Part shown: positions 36,373 through 47,306 of the stretch, in pieces
Position numbering within the stretch: the stretch's first letter is position 1
Layout of the letters: every line of letters begins with the position of its first letter
Source: Hyphococcus sp.
Lineage (GTDB): Bacteria > Pseudomonadota > Alphaproteobacteria > Caulobacterales > Parvularculaceae
Direction of reading: 5' to 3'
Assembly (NCBI GenBank): GCA_021776415.1
Contig: JAJFFY010000007.1
Location: forward strand, 62,001 to 126,000
DNA: 64,000 nucleotides
Made by a program: the position numbers and the translations under genes
Notes under the pieces: model-generated
Database searches by the model: none
What the model was told of the DNA's origin: nothing
Seen by the model: the letters and a program-made list of their open reading frames with translations, nothing else

Positions 36373-36732
36373 ATGTCTGCAATACATAAGCATATCGAAA
36401 CTAACCTCTCCGGGGAGCATACGCGCACCGACGACGAGGGCTCGAATGTGCAATGTCTCTTCGAAGAAGCGGCGCCATTCATTCAGCAGCTTAATATTGT
36501 AGCAGAAACAGAATCCTCAACAGAAATTGAAGATAGCGGCATTGCACTGGAGCGATTGAGCATACTCAGTGATGAGATTGCAAAATACCCATCCGATAGC
36601 ATGAAGGAAATTGCGCTAAAGGTGGCGCTTTATCGGGCGATAGCGCCAGAATCCTCACAACATCAAGAGCCATTGACAACGGATGAGCGCCTGCTGGGCT
36701 CCATCATGAGCGACATTGAAAAAATTTCGTGA
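36373..36732 (+). CDS. Small acidic protein of unknown function
   Basis: 119 residues, acidic, no signal peptide or membrane segment, mostly predicted helix after a polar N-terminus. A GAAGAA purine tract precedes the ATG. I recognise no family. It follows fliM by 200 bases in the same direction, at the end of the flagellar island. A flagellar or regulatory accessory role is possible from place only. The end of the frame matches a codon pattern similar to neighbours, which supports it being real. Confidence 0.5.
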   Translation: MSAIHKHIETNLSGEHTRTDDEGSNVQCLFEEAAPFIQQLNIVAETESSTEIEDSGIALERLSILSDEIAKYPSDSMKEIALKVALYRAIAPESSQHQEPLTTDERLLGSIMSDIEKIS

Positions 36733-37157
36733 ATAAACCAAACTGATGCGTTGCAGTCGGCCTTGCGGAGTGTCGTCGCGGAATTTGCCTTGGGCCTTTT
36801 GTCCGGGTCGTTCCGTTTTCTGGAATCGACTTAGCCTTACCCGAATCTTGAACCTGCGCCCGGTTGTAGATTTGCCGCGTTTCATTCACGATATTGACTG
36901 TTACATCATACAGAATAACTCAGTCGCAAGGAATTGATTGCGATTTTCACACAATCTTATAAAAGATCTAGCTCGCCGGGTTGCGAGCGCCGTTGCTGTC
37001 GATGATCCCGTATAGAACAGTACGAATATGGGTATTTGGCGGTGACGCTCCACTACCGGTTCTTTTAGGCGCCTGCTGGCGCCGTTGTGTGGGTAGAGTG
37101 ATTTGCGTTAGACTTAATTTCTTTCGGTTCATATAATTAGCGGAGCGGGTTTGCCGG
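36733..37157. other. Intergenic region between flagellar island and pyrimidine operon
   Basis: 425 bases. Short frames on the minus strand (36655-36889 and 36968-37180) look like chance or decayed sequence and are not called. A GGCGCC-TGCT-GGCGCC hairpin lies near 37068-37083 without a T-run. The promoter of the pyrimidine operon must lie here, but no distinct motif was recognised. Confidence 0.5.
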
Positions 37158-38513
37158 GTGAAGCATTTCAAACTTACCACCGATAATTCACGATTGAGTT
37201 CGCGCGATATCGCCGAGAATTTTGACGACCTTCATCCGGCGCTGGATGGCGCTCAAGCCATCGTTGAGGCTGCCCGATGCATTTATTGCTATGACGCCCC
37301 ATGTATGAATGCCTGTCCGACGCGCATCGACATTCCGAAATTCATACATCAGATTCGATCCGGCAATCTTGACGGTTCTGCGCAAACTATCCTGTCAGAA
37401 AATATCATGGGCGGCGCCTGTGCGCGCGCTTGTCCGACGGAAGTTTTGTGTGAAGAAGTTTGTGTTGTTCACCATACGGAGGGTGCGCCGGTGAAGATCG
37501 GTGAATTACAACGTCATGCCGTCGACCATATCATGATGAAAGGTGGTTCTCACCCGTTTTCGCGTGCGCCATTGTCAGGTTGCAAACTGGCGGTAATCGG
37601 CGCCGGACCGGCGGGGCTCTCCTTTGCCCATCGTGCTGCTATGCTTGGCCATGATGTGGTTGTCTTTGAGGCAAAGCCGGAGGCCGGAGGACTTAATGAA
37701 TATGGTCTTGCCGGTTACAAGATGGCGAATGATTTTGCTCAAGCTGAAGTTGAGTTTCTTCTCGCCATAGGCGGAATTAACATTGAGCACGGTAAAGTGC
37801 TTGACGACAATCTTTTGCTTGATGATCTTCGCGGCGCCTATGATGCGGTGTTCATTGGCGCCGGGCTGGCCACAGCGCGAGGCCTTGGCGTTGATGGCGA
37901 AAATCTTGCCGGGGTTGGTGACGCGCTTGAGTTTATCGAAAATATTCGCGTGGCGGCGGACAAATCAAGCGTTCAGGTTGGCGACGATGTTGTGGTTATC
38001 GGCGGCGGCAACACTGCCATTGATGCGGCCGTGCAAGCCAAATGCCTCGGTGCGTGCAATGTCACTCTGGTTTACCGGCGCGGGCCGGACGCCATGACCG
38101 CTACCCAGTGGGAGCGCGATCTTGCCACGGCAAACGGTGTCGTCGTGCACTATTGGGCGTCGCCCGAGGCATTTTCGGGTGGCGCAAAGGTTGAACGCGC
38201 GGTATTTTCTGCAATGCGCATCGATGATGGTAAGTTGACGCCGAGTGGCGATAGCTTTGAGCTACCTGCCGATATGGTGTTGAAGGCGATTGGCCAGACT
38301 TTGAACAGCGACATATTTGGCGAGATGAAGCTTGACGGCGGCAAGATTGCCGTTGATGCGCAATATCAAACCTCGCTACCTGGCGTTTATGCTGGCGGCG
38401 ACTGCGTAAAGTCTGGTGAAGATCTGACTGTGCAGGCTGTCGAAGATGGCAAGCAAGCGGCGATTGCAGCGGACATCATGCTGCGTGCAAAACTGAAGGG
38501 AGCAGCCGAATGA
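37158..38513 (+). CDS. preT: NAD-dependent dihydropyrimidine dehydrogenase subunit PreT
   Basis: 451 residues, starting with GTG. The N-terminal region has Cys clusters for two [4Fe-4S] centres (CIYCYDAPCMNACP; GGACARACPTEVLCEEVC). Two nucleotide-binding folds follow (VIGAGPAGLSFAHRAA near 145 and VVIGGGNTAIDAA near 278) for FAD and NAD(P)H. Related to the small subunit of glutamate synthase. Transfers electrons to PreA for reduction of uracil and thymine. ATGA overlap with preA. First gene of the operon. Confidence 0.93.
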   Translation: MKHFKLTTDNSRLSSRDIAENFDDLHPALDGAQAIVEAARCIYCYDAPCMNACPTRIDIPKFIHQIRSGNLDGSAQTILSENIMGGACARACPTEVLCEEVCVVHHTEGAPVKIGELQRHAVDHIMMKGGSHPFSRAPLSGCKLAVIGAGPAGLSFAHRAAMLGHDVVVFEAKPEAGGLNEYGLAGYKMANDFAQAEVEFLLAIGGINIEHGKVLDDNLLLDDLRGAYDAVFIGAGLATARGLGVDGENLAGVGDALEFIENIRVAADKSSVQVGDDVVVIGGGNTAIDAAVQAKCLGACNVTLVYRRGPDAMTATQWERDLATANGVVVHYWASPEAFSGGAKVERAVFSAMRIDDGKLTPSGDSFELPADMVLKAIGQTLNSDIFGEMKLDGGKIAVDAQYQTSLPGVYAGGDCVKSGEDLTVQAVEDGKQAAIAADIMLRAKLKGAAE

Positions 38514-39787
38514 GTGATCTTGGTTGCATCATTGGCGGCGTTGAAAGTATCAATCCGTTCTGGCTAGCCTCAGCGCCGCCGTCGGACAAGAAGTATAATG
38601 TCGAGCGTGCGTTTAAGGCCGGCTGGGGCGGTGCGGTCTGGAAAACTCTCGGCGTCGATCCGCCCGTTGTCAATGTCACCGGCCGATACGGTGTACACAG
38701 AACACAGGATCGGCGAATTATAGGCATCAACAATATTGAGCTGATTTCCGATCGGCCATTGGACGTTAACCTTCGCGAAATGGAAGAGATGCGCCGGGAA
38801 TGGCCCGACCGGGTGATTATCGGCTCGATTATGGCGCCGATGGATGAGCAGGCATGGAAATCGCTGGCGATCAAGGTCGCCAATAGTGGCGTGCAGGGGA
38901 TCGAGCTTAATCTCGGCTGCCCCCATGGCATGTGCGAGCGCGGTATGGGCTCTGCGGTGGGCCAGGATCCGGAATTTGTCGAGCAAACTACGCGCTGGGT
39001 GCGCGAGGTTGTCGATATCCCGGTGTTCACCAAGCTGACGCCGAATGTCACCGACATTATTGTTCCTGCGGCCGCAGCCAAAGCTGGCGGCGCCCATGCG
39101 GTGTCGCTGATCAATACGGTGAACTCCGTCATTGGTATTGATCTCGATACTATGGCGCCAACGCCAACGGTTGATGGTCGCGGCACCCATGGCGGCTATT
39201 GCGGCGAGGCAGTTAAGCCCATCGCGCTGCATATGACGGCAGAGATTGCGCGGCAGCCGGAAACCCAAGGCCTCGAAATATCAGCCATTGGCGGGATCAC
39301 TACTTGGCGTGATGCGGCGGAATTTATCGCCCTTGGCGCAGGCGCGGTGCAGGTCTGCACGGCGGCGATGCTGTATGGTTTTCGCATTGTTGAGGATATG
39401 AATGAGGGGCTCGGCGCGTTTATGCGCGATAAGGGTTTTCGCTCGATAGCCGATTTCAAAGGCAAAGCCATGGCGCAGACGGTCGACTGGAATGAACTTA
39501 ACATCAACCATGATTTAAAAGCGCGGATCGACGATGAGGCTTGCATCGAATGCGGGCGATGCTTCATTGCCTGTGAAGACACCGCACATCAGGCGATCCG
39601 CATTGATGCGAAAACCGATGGCGGCCGCAAATTTACAGTGATTGACGATGAATGCGTCGGCTGCAATCTTTGCATGCATGTGTGCCCGGTCAAAGGCTGC
39701 ATCACCATGGAAGCGGTCGATACCGACCGGCCTTATCTCACCTGGCCGGAACATCCGAAAAACCCGCTGCGCAAAGTGGCTGAGTAA
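38510..39787 (+). CDS. preA: NAD-dependent dihydropyrimidine dehydrogenase catalytic subunit PreA
   Basis: 425 residues. A dihydroorotate-dehydrogenase-like FMN barrel with the catalytic Cys137 in ELNLGCPHG and the conserved KLTPNVTDI and INTVNS segments. The C-terminal ferredoxin-like part (about 340-400) carries CIECGRCFIAC and CVGCNLCMHVCP for two [4Fe-4S] clusters. Reduces uracil/thymine to the dihydro forms, the first step of the reductive pathway. Coupled to preT (ATGA) and followed by the downstream pathway genes. Confidence 0.95.
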   Translation: MSDLGCIIGGVESINPFWLASAPPSDKKYNVERAFKAGWGGAVWKTLGVDPPVVNVTGRYGVHRTQDRRIIGINNIELISDRPLDVNLREMEEMRREWPDRVIIGSIMAPMDEQAWKSLAIKVANSGVQGIELNLGCPHGMCERGMGSAVGQDPEFVEQTTRWVREVVDIPVFTKLTPNVTDIIVPAAAAKAGGAHAVSLINTVNSVIGIDLDTMAPTPTVDGRGTHGGYCGEAVKPIALHMTAEIARQPETQGLEISAIGGITTWRDAAEFIALGAGAVQVCTAAMLYGFRIVEDMNEGLGAFMRDKGFRSIADFKGKAMAQTVDWNELNINHDLKARIDDEACIECGRCFIACEDTAHQAIRIDAKTDGGRKFTVIDDECVGCNLCMHVCPVKGCITMEAVDTDRPYLTWPEHPKNPLRKVAE

Positions 39788-39813
39788 AACTATAATAAGG
39801 ACAGACGGCGCGG

Positions 39814-41307
39814 ATGAAACGAATTGGACATATTATTGGCGGTGATGGGATCGCCGAGGGCGATGTAACGAGCCCGGTGTTTAATCCCGCAACGGGCCAG
39901 CAGAGCGGCGAGGTTTTGCTTGGCGGGGCGGATGAGGTTGCGCTGGCGGTGAACGCCGCCAAAGTCGCCTTGCCTGATTGGTCGGCGATGCCTCCGGCCA
40001 AACGTGCTGGTGTCATGTTTGGTTTGCGCGAAGTTATGAAGGCGCGCAGTGATGAGATTGCTGAAACCATCAGCGCAGAGCACGGCAAGACCCATGATGA
40101 TGCGCTGGGTGAGGTGACGCGCGCTTTGGAAGTTGTTGAATTCGCCAGCGGCATTCCGCATTTGTTAAAGGGAGATTTTTCCAGCGCTGTCGCCGGCGGC
40201 GTCGATACCCATGCAGTGCGCGAGCCGCTTGGCGTTGTTGCGGGTGTCACGCCGTTTAATTTCCCGTCAATGGTGCCCCTGTGGATGATCCCGATGGCGT
40301 TGGCCTGCGGCAATACATTTGTTTTAAAACCATCAGAGAAAAACCCGTCATCGGCCAATCTCATTCACGACATGTTCACCGAAGCGGGCCTCCCCGCAGG
40401 GGTTTTAAATGTCGTTCACGGCGCCAAGGCGGCGGTTGACGCTGTGCTTGACCATCCGGATATCGCAGCGGTTAGCTTTGTCGGCTCAACCCCGGTGGCG
40501 GCATATGTCTATAGCCGGGGCTGCACGGCCGGAAAGCGTGTGCAAGCGCTCGGCGGTGCGAAGAACCATATGATTATTATGCCTGACGCCGACCTGGATC
40601 AGGCGAGCGATGCGTTGCTCGGCGCCGGCTTTGGCTCCGCCGGCGAGCGTTGCATGGCGATTTCTGTTGCGGTGCCGGTGGGGGAGGAAACCGCTGAGCG
40701 GTTGGTAGAAAAACTCGGCCCCCGCGTGCGTGCGCTCAAAATCGGTCCGAGTACGGATGGCGAGGCGGAGATGGGCCCGCTGATTACCGAGGCGCATCGC
40801 GACCGAATTGCGCAACTGATTGGCGCTGGCGAAAACGAAGGCGCGAAGATTGCCGTTGATGGACGCGGCCTGACATTGCAAGGCTATGAAGGCGGCTATT
40901 GGCTCGGCGGATCCTTGATTGATCATGTCAGGCCTGGCATGCGGGTCTATGACGAGGAGATCTTCGGCCCCGTCCTGTCGGTCGTCCGCGCGGCTGATTA
41001 TGGCGCCGCGATTGAGCTCATCGACAACAATCCGTACGCCAACGGCACGGCGATCTTTACCCGTGACGGCGATGCTGCACGTGATTTTACATCGCGCATC
41101 AAGGTTGGCATGGTCGGCGTTAATGTCCCGATCCCGGTGCCGGTTGGCTATCACAGCTTTGGCGGCTGGAAGCAGTCGATCTTTGGCGGTCACGGCATTT
41201 ACGGCCCCGAAGCGATCCATTTTTATACCCGCCTCAAAACCGTCACCACGCGCTGGCCGACCGGTATTCGTGCGGGCGCTGAGTTTAAATTTCCGACTAT
41301 GAATTAG
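39814..41307 (+). CDS. mmsA: CoA-acylating malonate/methylmalonate-semialdehyde dehydrogenase
   Basis: 497 residues, aldehyde dehydrogenase fold. Catalytic Cys280 in GSAGERC. At the position where most ALDHs have a general-base Glu there is Asn (GGAKNH, residue 251), the hallmark of the CoA-dependent MmsA/IolA group. Also GVTPFNFPSM and FVGSTPV. In this operon it should convert malonate semialdehyde (from beta-alanine) or methylmalonate semialdehyde (from thymine) to acetyl- or propionyl-CoA. The transaminase that would form the semialdehyde is not in the window. Confidence 0.92.
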   Translation: MKRIGHIIGGDGIAEGDVTSPVFNPATGQQSGEVLLGGADEVALAVNAAKVALPDWSAMPPAKRAGVMFGLREVMKARSDEIAETISAEHGKTHDDALGEVTRALEVVEFASGIPHLLKGDFSSAVAGGVDTHAVREPLGVVAGVTPFNFPSMVPLWMIPMALACGNTFVLKPSEKNPSSANLIHDMFTEAGLPAGVLNVVHGAKAAVDAVLDHPDIAAVSFVGSTPVAAYVYSRGCTAGKRVQALGGAKNHMIIMPDADLDQASDALLGAGFGSAGERCMAISVAVPVGEETAERLVEKLGPRVRALKIGPSTDGEAEMGPLITEAHRDRIAQLIGAGENEGAKIAVDGRGLTLQGYEGGYWLGGSLIDHVRPGMRVYDEEIFGPVLSVVRAADYGAAIELIDNNPYANGTAIFTRDGDAARDFTSRIKVGMVGVNVPIPVPVGYHSFGGWKQSIFGGHGIYGPEAIHFYTRLKTVTTRWPTGIRAGAEFKFPTMN

Positions 41308-41319
41308 GAGACCAATACT

Positions 41320-42189
41320 ATGACCACTCTGCGCGGCGGCCTTATCCAGATGGGCCTGAAAGGCTCAACCAACGACACGCCGGAAAACATTCGTCAGGCT
41401 ATGATTGATGCGCATATTCCGTTGATCGAAAAGGCCGGCCAGGAAGGCGTTCAGGTCTTGTGTTTTCAAGAGGTGTTCACACAGCCCTATTTCTGCCCCA
41501 GCCAGGACGTCAAATGGTATGAGGCGGCGGAGTATATTCCCGATGGCCCGACCACCAAATTGATGCAGGATTACGCAAAAAAATTCAGCATGGTGATTGT
41601 CGTTCCGATCTATGAACGCACTAATGTGGCGGGCGTTTATTACAACACTGCCGCGGTGATCGACGCTGACGGATCCTATCTAGGAAAATATCGCAAGACG
41701 CATATTCCGCAGGTCAAAGGCTTTTGGGAAAAATTCTTCTTCAAACCCGGCGCCTCCAACTGGCCAGTGTTCAACACCGCTTATTGTAAGCTCGGGGTTT
41801 ATATCTGCTACGACCGACACTTCCCTGAAGGCTGGCGGGCTTTGGCGCTGAACGGTGCTGAATATATCGTCAATCCGTCTGCGACTGTGGCGGGGCTTTC
41901 GGAATATCTGTGGAAGCTTGAACAGCCGGCGTCAGCCGTCGCTAATGGTTGTTGGATCGGCGCCATCAATCGCATCGGTGTCGAGAAGCCCTGGAATATA
42001 GGCGAATTTTATGGCCAAAGCTATTTCGTCAATCCTCGTGGAGAGATTGAGGCTGAGGCCAGCCGCGACCAGGACGAGCTTATTGTTCATGACATGAATA
42101 TGGATATGGTGCGCGAAGTGCGCGATCTGTGGCAGTTCTTCCGTGATCGGCGCCCGGATACTTATGGACCACTTGTGGTAAGCGAATAG
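41320..42189 (+). CDS. Beta-ureidopropionase (N-carbamoyl-beta-alanine amidohydrolase)
   Basis: 289 residues, nitrilase superfamily. The triad is visible: Glu51 (CFQEVF), Lys126 (KYRKTHIP) and Cys163 (YICYDRHFPE). The close context and segments such as QVKGFWEKFFFKPG fit the beta-ureidopropionase branch. It splits N-carbamoyl-beta-alanine to beta-alanine, CO2 and ammonia, the third step of reductive pyrimidine breakdown. It sits 12 bases after the semialdehyde dehydrogenase gene. Confidence 0.92.
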   Translation: MTTLRGGLIQMGLKGSTNDTPENIRQAMIDAHIPLIEKAGQEGVQVLCFQEVFTQPYFCPSQDVKWYEAAEYIPDGPTTKLMQDYAKKFSMVIVVPIYERTNVAGVYYNTAAVIDADGSYLGKYRKTHIPQVKGFWEKFFFKPGASNWPVFNTAYCKLGVYICYDRHFPEGWRALALNGAEYIVNPSATVAGLSEYLWKLEQPASAVANGCWIGAINRIGVEKPWNIGEFYGQSYFVNPRGEIEAEASRDQDELIVHDMNMDMVREVRDLWQFFRDRRPDTYGPLVVSE

Positions 42190-42225
42190 CGGCTCGCAGA
42201 TACTAACAAAAAGGCGGATCCGCCC

Positions 42226-45160
<2,935 letters not shown>

Positions 45161-45181
45161 GGCTATCGAAAAAGCCGCGCC

Positions 45182-46420
45182 CTAAAAATACCGCGTTAAA
45201 CGGAATGTCAGGAAGTCATCGTCGCGAAAAGAATTGGCGAGGTTGACTGGATCGACATTGAAAAATAACCGGCTTTCTAGTTCCGCGGTCCAGTTCTGGC
45301 CGAGGCGGCGTTCGGCCTCGATAAACATCGAAAGCGAGCTATCGTCGGCGTCAACAGAGACACCAGCCAGCATGGAGGTGTCTTGCGTATCATTGAAGGC
45401 AAGGCGCCCGCCTGCAAATACGTCATTTTGGAAAGCTGTAAACGGGGCTTCAGAGGTTAGTCCAAATGTTTCTGTGACAAATCCATCATCGCGGTCATCA
45501 TAGAGATATTCGGCCAATAGTCCCAAGTCCCATGATTTTTCGAAAATCTGGTAGATGGTGTATTCAAATCCTGCGACGCCAGCGAAAAATGTTTTGCCTT
45601 GTCCACCGCGGACAATCGCCTCGCCCTTCCATAACCATGCGCCAGCCGTATACTGAACATCCAAACTTCCCTGGGTAATGCGGTCATAGACTGGGAGAAG
45701 CTCGCCGCCTGTTGGCGCAATCACAAATCGGGGCTCGCGCGAGGTTCCGTGAAAGGCTGACACGCCGACATCCCAATTACCAAAGAAATTGGAATAGCGC
45801 ACAGCATAATCCACTGCGCCGCGCCGTGCGTTGCGTTCAAAGATCGGGTTTTCTGTGTCGATCGGCAAAGCAAACCGCAGCCGTCCATCGGGCCCGGGAA
45901 AGGTTCGGGTGCGAAACCCAGGCAGGACAAACAGATCCAGCTGCCCCCAGTCTTTCAACAGCGAGAGCTTGACCATCGGCTGGCCAAGCTTGTCCTCTTC
46001 GTCGATGTCCTCAACGCCATCGGTCTGGTTGATGATATCGACGAGATGGCGCGATTCAACCGTGCCCCAAAAAACCTTTGCGGCGCCGATAAGCAATGTC
46101 CAGTCACTATCGCTGACATAGCGATAGTATCCTTCACGCAGATCCACATGGCTGCGGCTGTCGTCCTGCGCGTCAAGGCGGCCAAAGGGAATGATGACGA
46201 TCTGGTGCTTGTCATCATCGCTTTTCCAACGCAGATCGGTTTGCAAGATTAGCGACGGCTGCCAGTGTTCGAATTGGTCAGGAAACTGGGCGCTTTGCGG
46301 GAAATAACGGACCTCGCCTGCAATCTCGCCGTCAAACTCCCATTCGCCAGCGCTCGCCCCGCCCGAGGCTGCCAGGGCTGCGCATGTCAACGCCGCAACA
46401 ATGTTCAGGCCCTGCCGCAT
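45182..46420 (-). CDS. Outer-membrane beta-barrel protein linked to RND exporter
   Basis: 412 residues. Signal peptide (about 1-24, ending ASA) followed by alternating polar/hydrophobic strands rich in Trp, Tyr and Asp, and a C-terminal aromatic residue in RLTRYF, the mark of BAM-assembled barrels. No Cys after the signal and no enzymatic motif. It lies 25 bases after the LolA-like gene, itself overlapping the RND gene, so the three form an envelope transport operon. Exact family not recognised. Confidence 0.75.
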   Translation of the reverse strand: MRQGLNIVAALTCAALAASGGASAGEWEFDGEIAGEVRYFPQSAQFPDQFEHWQPSLILQTDLRWKSDDDKHQIVIIPFGRLDAQDDSRSHVDLREGYYRYVSDSDWTLLIGAAKVFWGTVESRHLVDIINQTDGVEDIDEEDKLGQPMVKLSLLKDWGQLDLFVLPGFRTRTFPGPDGRLRFALPIDTENPIFERNARRGAVDYAVRYSNFFGNWDVGVSAFHGTSREPRFVIAPTGGELLPVYDRITQGSLDVQYTAGAWLWKGEAIVRGGQGKTFFAGVAGFEYTIYQIFEKSWDLGLLAEYLYDDRDDGFVTETFGLTSEAPFTAFQNDVFAGGRLAFNDTQDTSMLAGVSVDADDSSLSMFIEAERRLGQNWTAELESRLFFNVDPVNLANSFRDDDFLTFRLTRYF

Positions 46421-46445
46421 AATTTACTTCCTATCAGGTTTGCGA

Positions 46446-47306
46446 CTATCGAATGCGCTGCAATACGCCTTTCACGAAATCACCCTCGTCAAGTCCGGTT
46501 TTGAATTGAAACTCGGAATAGATAAGGTCGGTTTCCTTGTTGGTCTTATGATTGACCATGGCGAGTTTATGCGCCCGCCAAATACCGTCATACTCCCGGT
46601 AGTCGGACAGAGTGAGTGTCTTCAGCAGGCCGCCGCGGCGATCATAAAACTCGATCTTGCGCGCCTGATAGATATCCTGATCGATCCAGGATATCTGTTT
46701 AGTATAACCAGATTTCTCATAGCGAGGAAACCGATCGACGACATCCATCATCATGCCATCAACATCCTCTTCGCCGACATAGGCATAAGTGAATTTATTT
46801 AGCTCAGTGAGTGTGAAATCCTCAAACGCAAACTCAGAACCAACAAACGGTCCTGATTTATTTGCAGAAGAAATGCGCTTTACGCGCTTCAATGCCGGTA
46901 GAAACAACCATTGATCATCCGGATCAAGGATTTTCGCGTGCGACAAGAGCGCAGTACCTTCAACATCGCGGGGCGAATTAAAAATCACCAGAGATTTATC
47001 GCCAACGGTCTCGTTTTCTTTCTCCAGCGTTGAAAATGATAGGCTACGCTCCGATGTCTGGCCGGCGGCGTTGCGCAACACCATGCTTGCTTCCACCTTA
47101 CTGTCGCCGAAGCCGGCATCGCTACGATCGCTGCGCGCAGCTATTTCATAACCCTTTATAGATTCTGGCGTATCTCCTCTTGCCATGAGGTCGTCAGCAT
47201 GTGTGGGCTGATCTTGCGCAGATGCAGGCAGTGAGAAGAACGAGGCGCCAAGTAGTGTGACAGCTAGCGCCGCCTTAAGTGCGGACATCGAAAGAGTGTT
47301 GGACAT
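46446..47306 (-). CDS. Outer-membrane lipoprotein-sorting (LolA-like) protein
   Basis: 286 residues. Signal peptide (about 1-30, ending ASAQ). The mature part follows the LolA-like pattern often encoded beside MMPL/RND exporters: SLVIFNSPRDVEGTALLSH, DDQWLFLPALKRVKRISS and FEDFTLTELNKFTYAY. Presumably a periplasmic carrier of a hydrophobic molecule between the RND pump and outer membrane. The start overlaps the RND gene by 32 bases (or 14 from the next ATG). Confidence 0.85.
   Translation of the reverse strand: MSNTLSMSALKAALAVTLLGASFFSLPASAQDQPTHADDLMARGDTPESIKGYEIAARSDRSDAGFGDSKVEASMVLRNAAGQTSERSLSFSTLEKENETVGDKSLVIFNSPRDVEGTALLSHAKILDPDDQWLFLPALKRVKRISSANKSGPFVGSEFAFEDFTLTELNKFTYAYVGEEDVDGMMMDVVDRFPRYEKSGYTKQISWIDQDIYQARKIEFYDRRGGLLKTLTLSDYREYDGIWRAHKLAMVNHKTNKETDLIYSEFQFKTGLDEGDFVKGVLQRIR

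Noticed and set aside
36655-37180. Short minus-strand frames between the acidic protein gene and preT
   Set aside because: Basic, low-complexity products, two competing frames, no clear ribosome site. Could be decayed sequence, but not supported as genes.
38476-39268. Two long minus-strand frames
   Set aside because: Antisense to preA; no ribosome site or recognisable domain.
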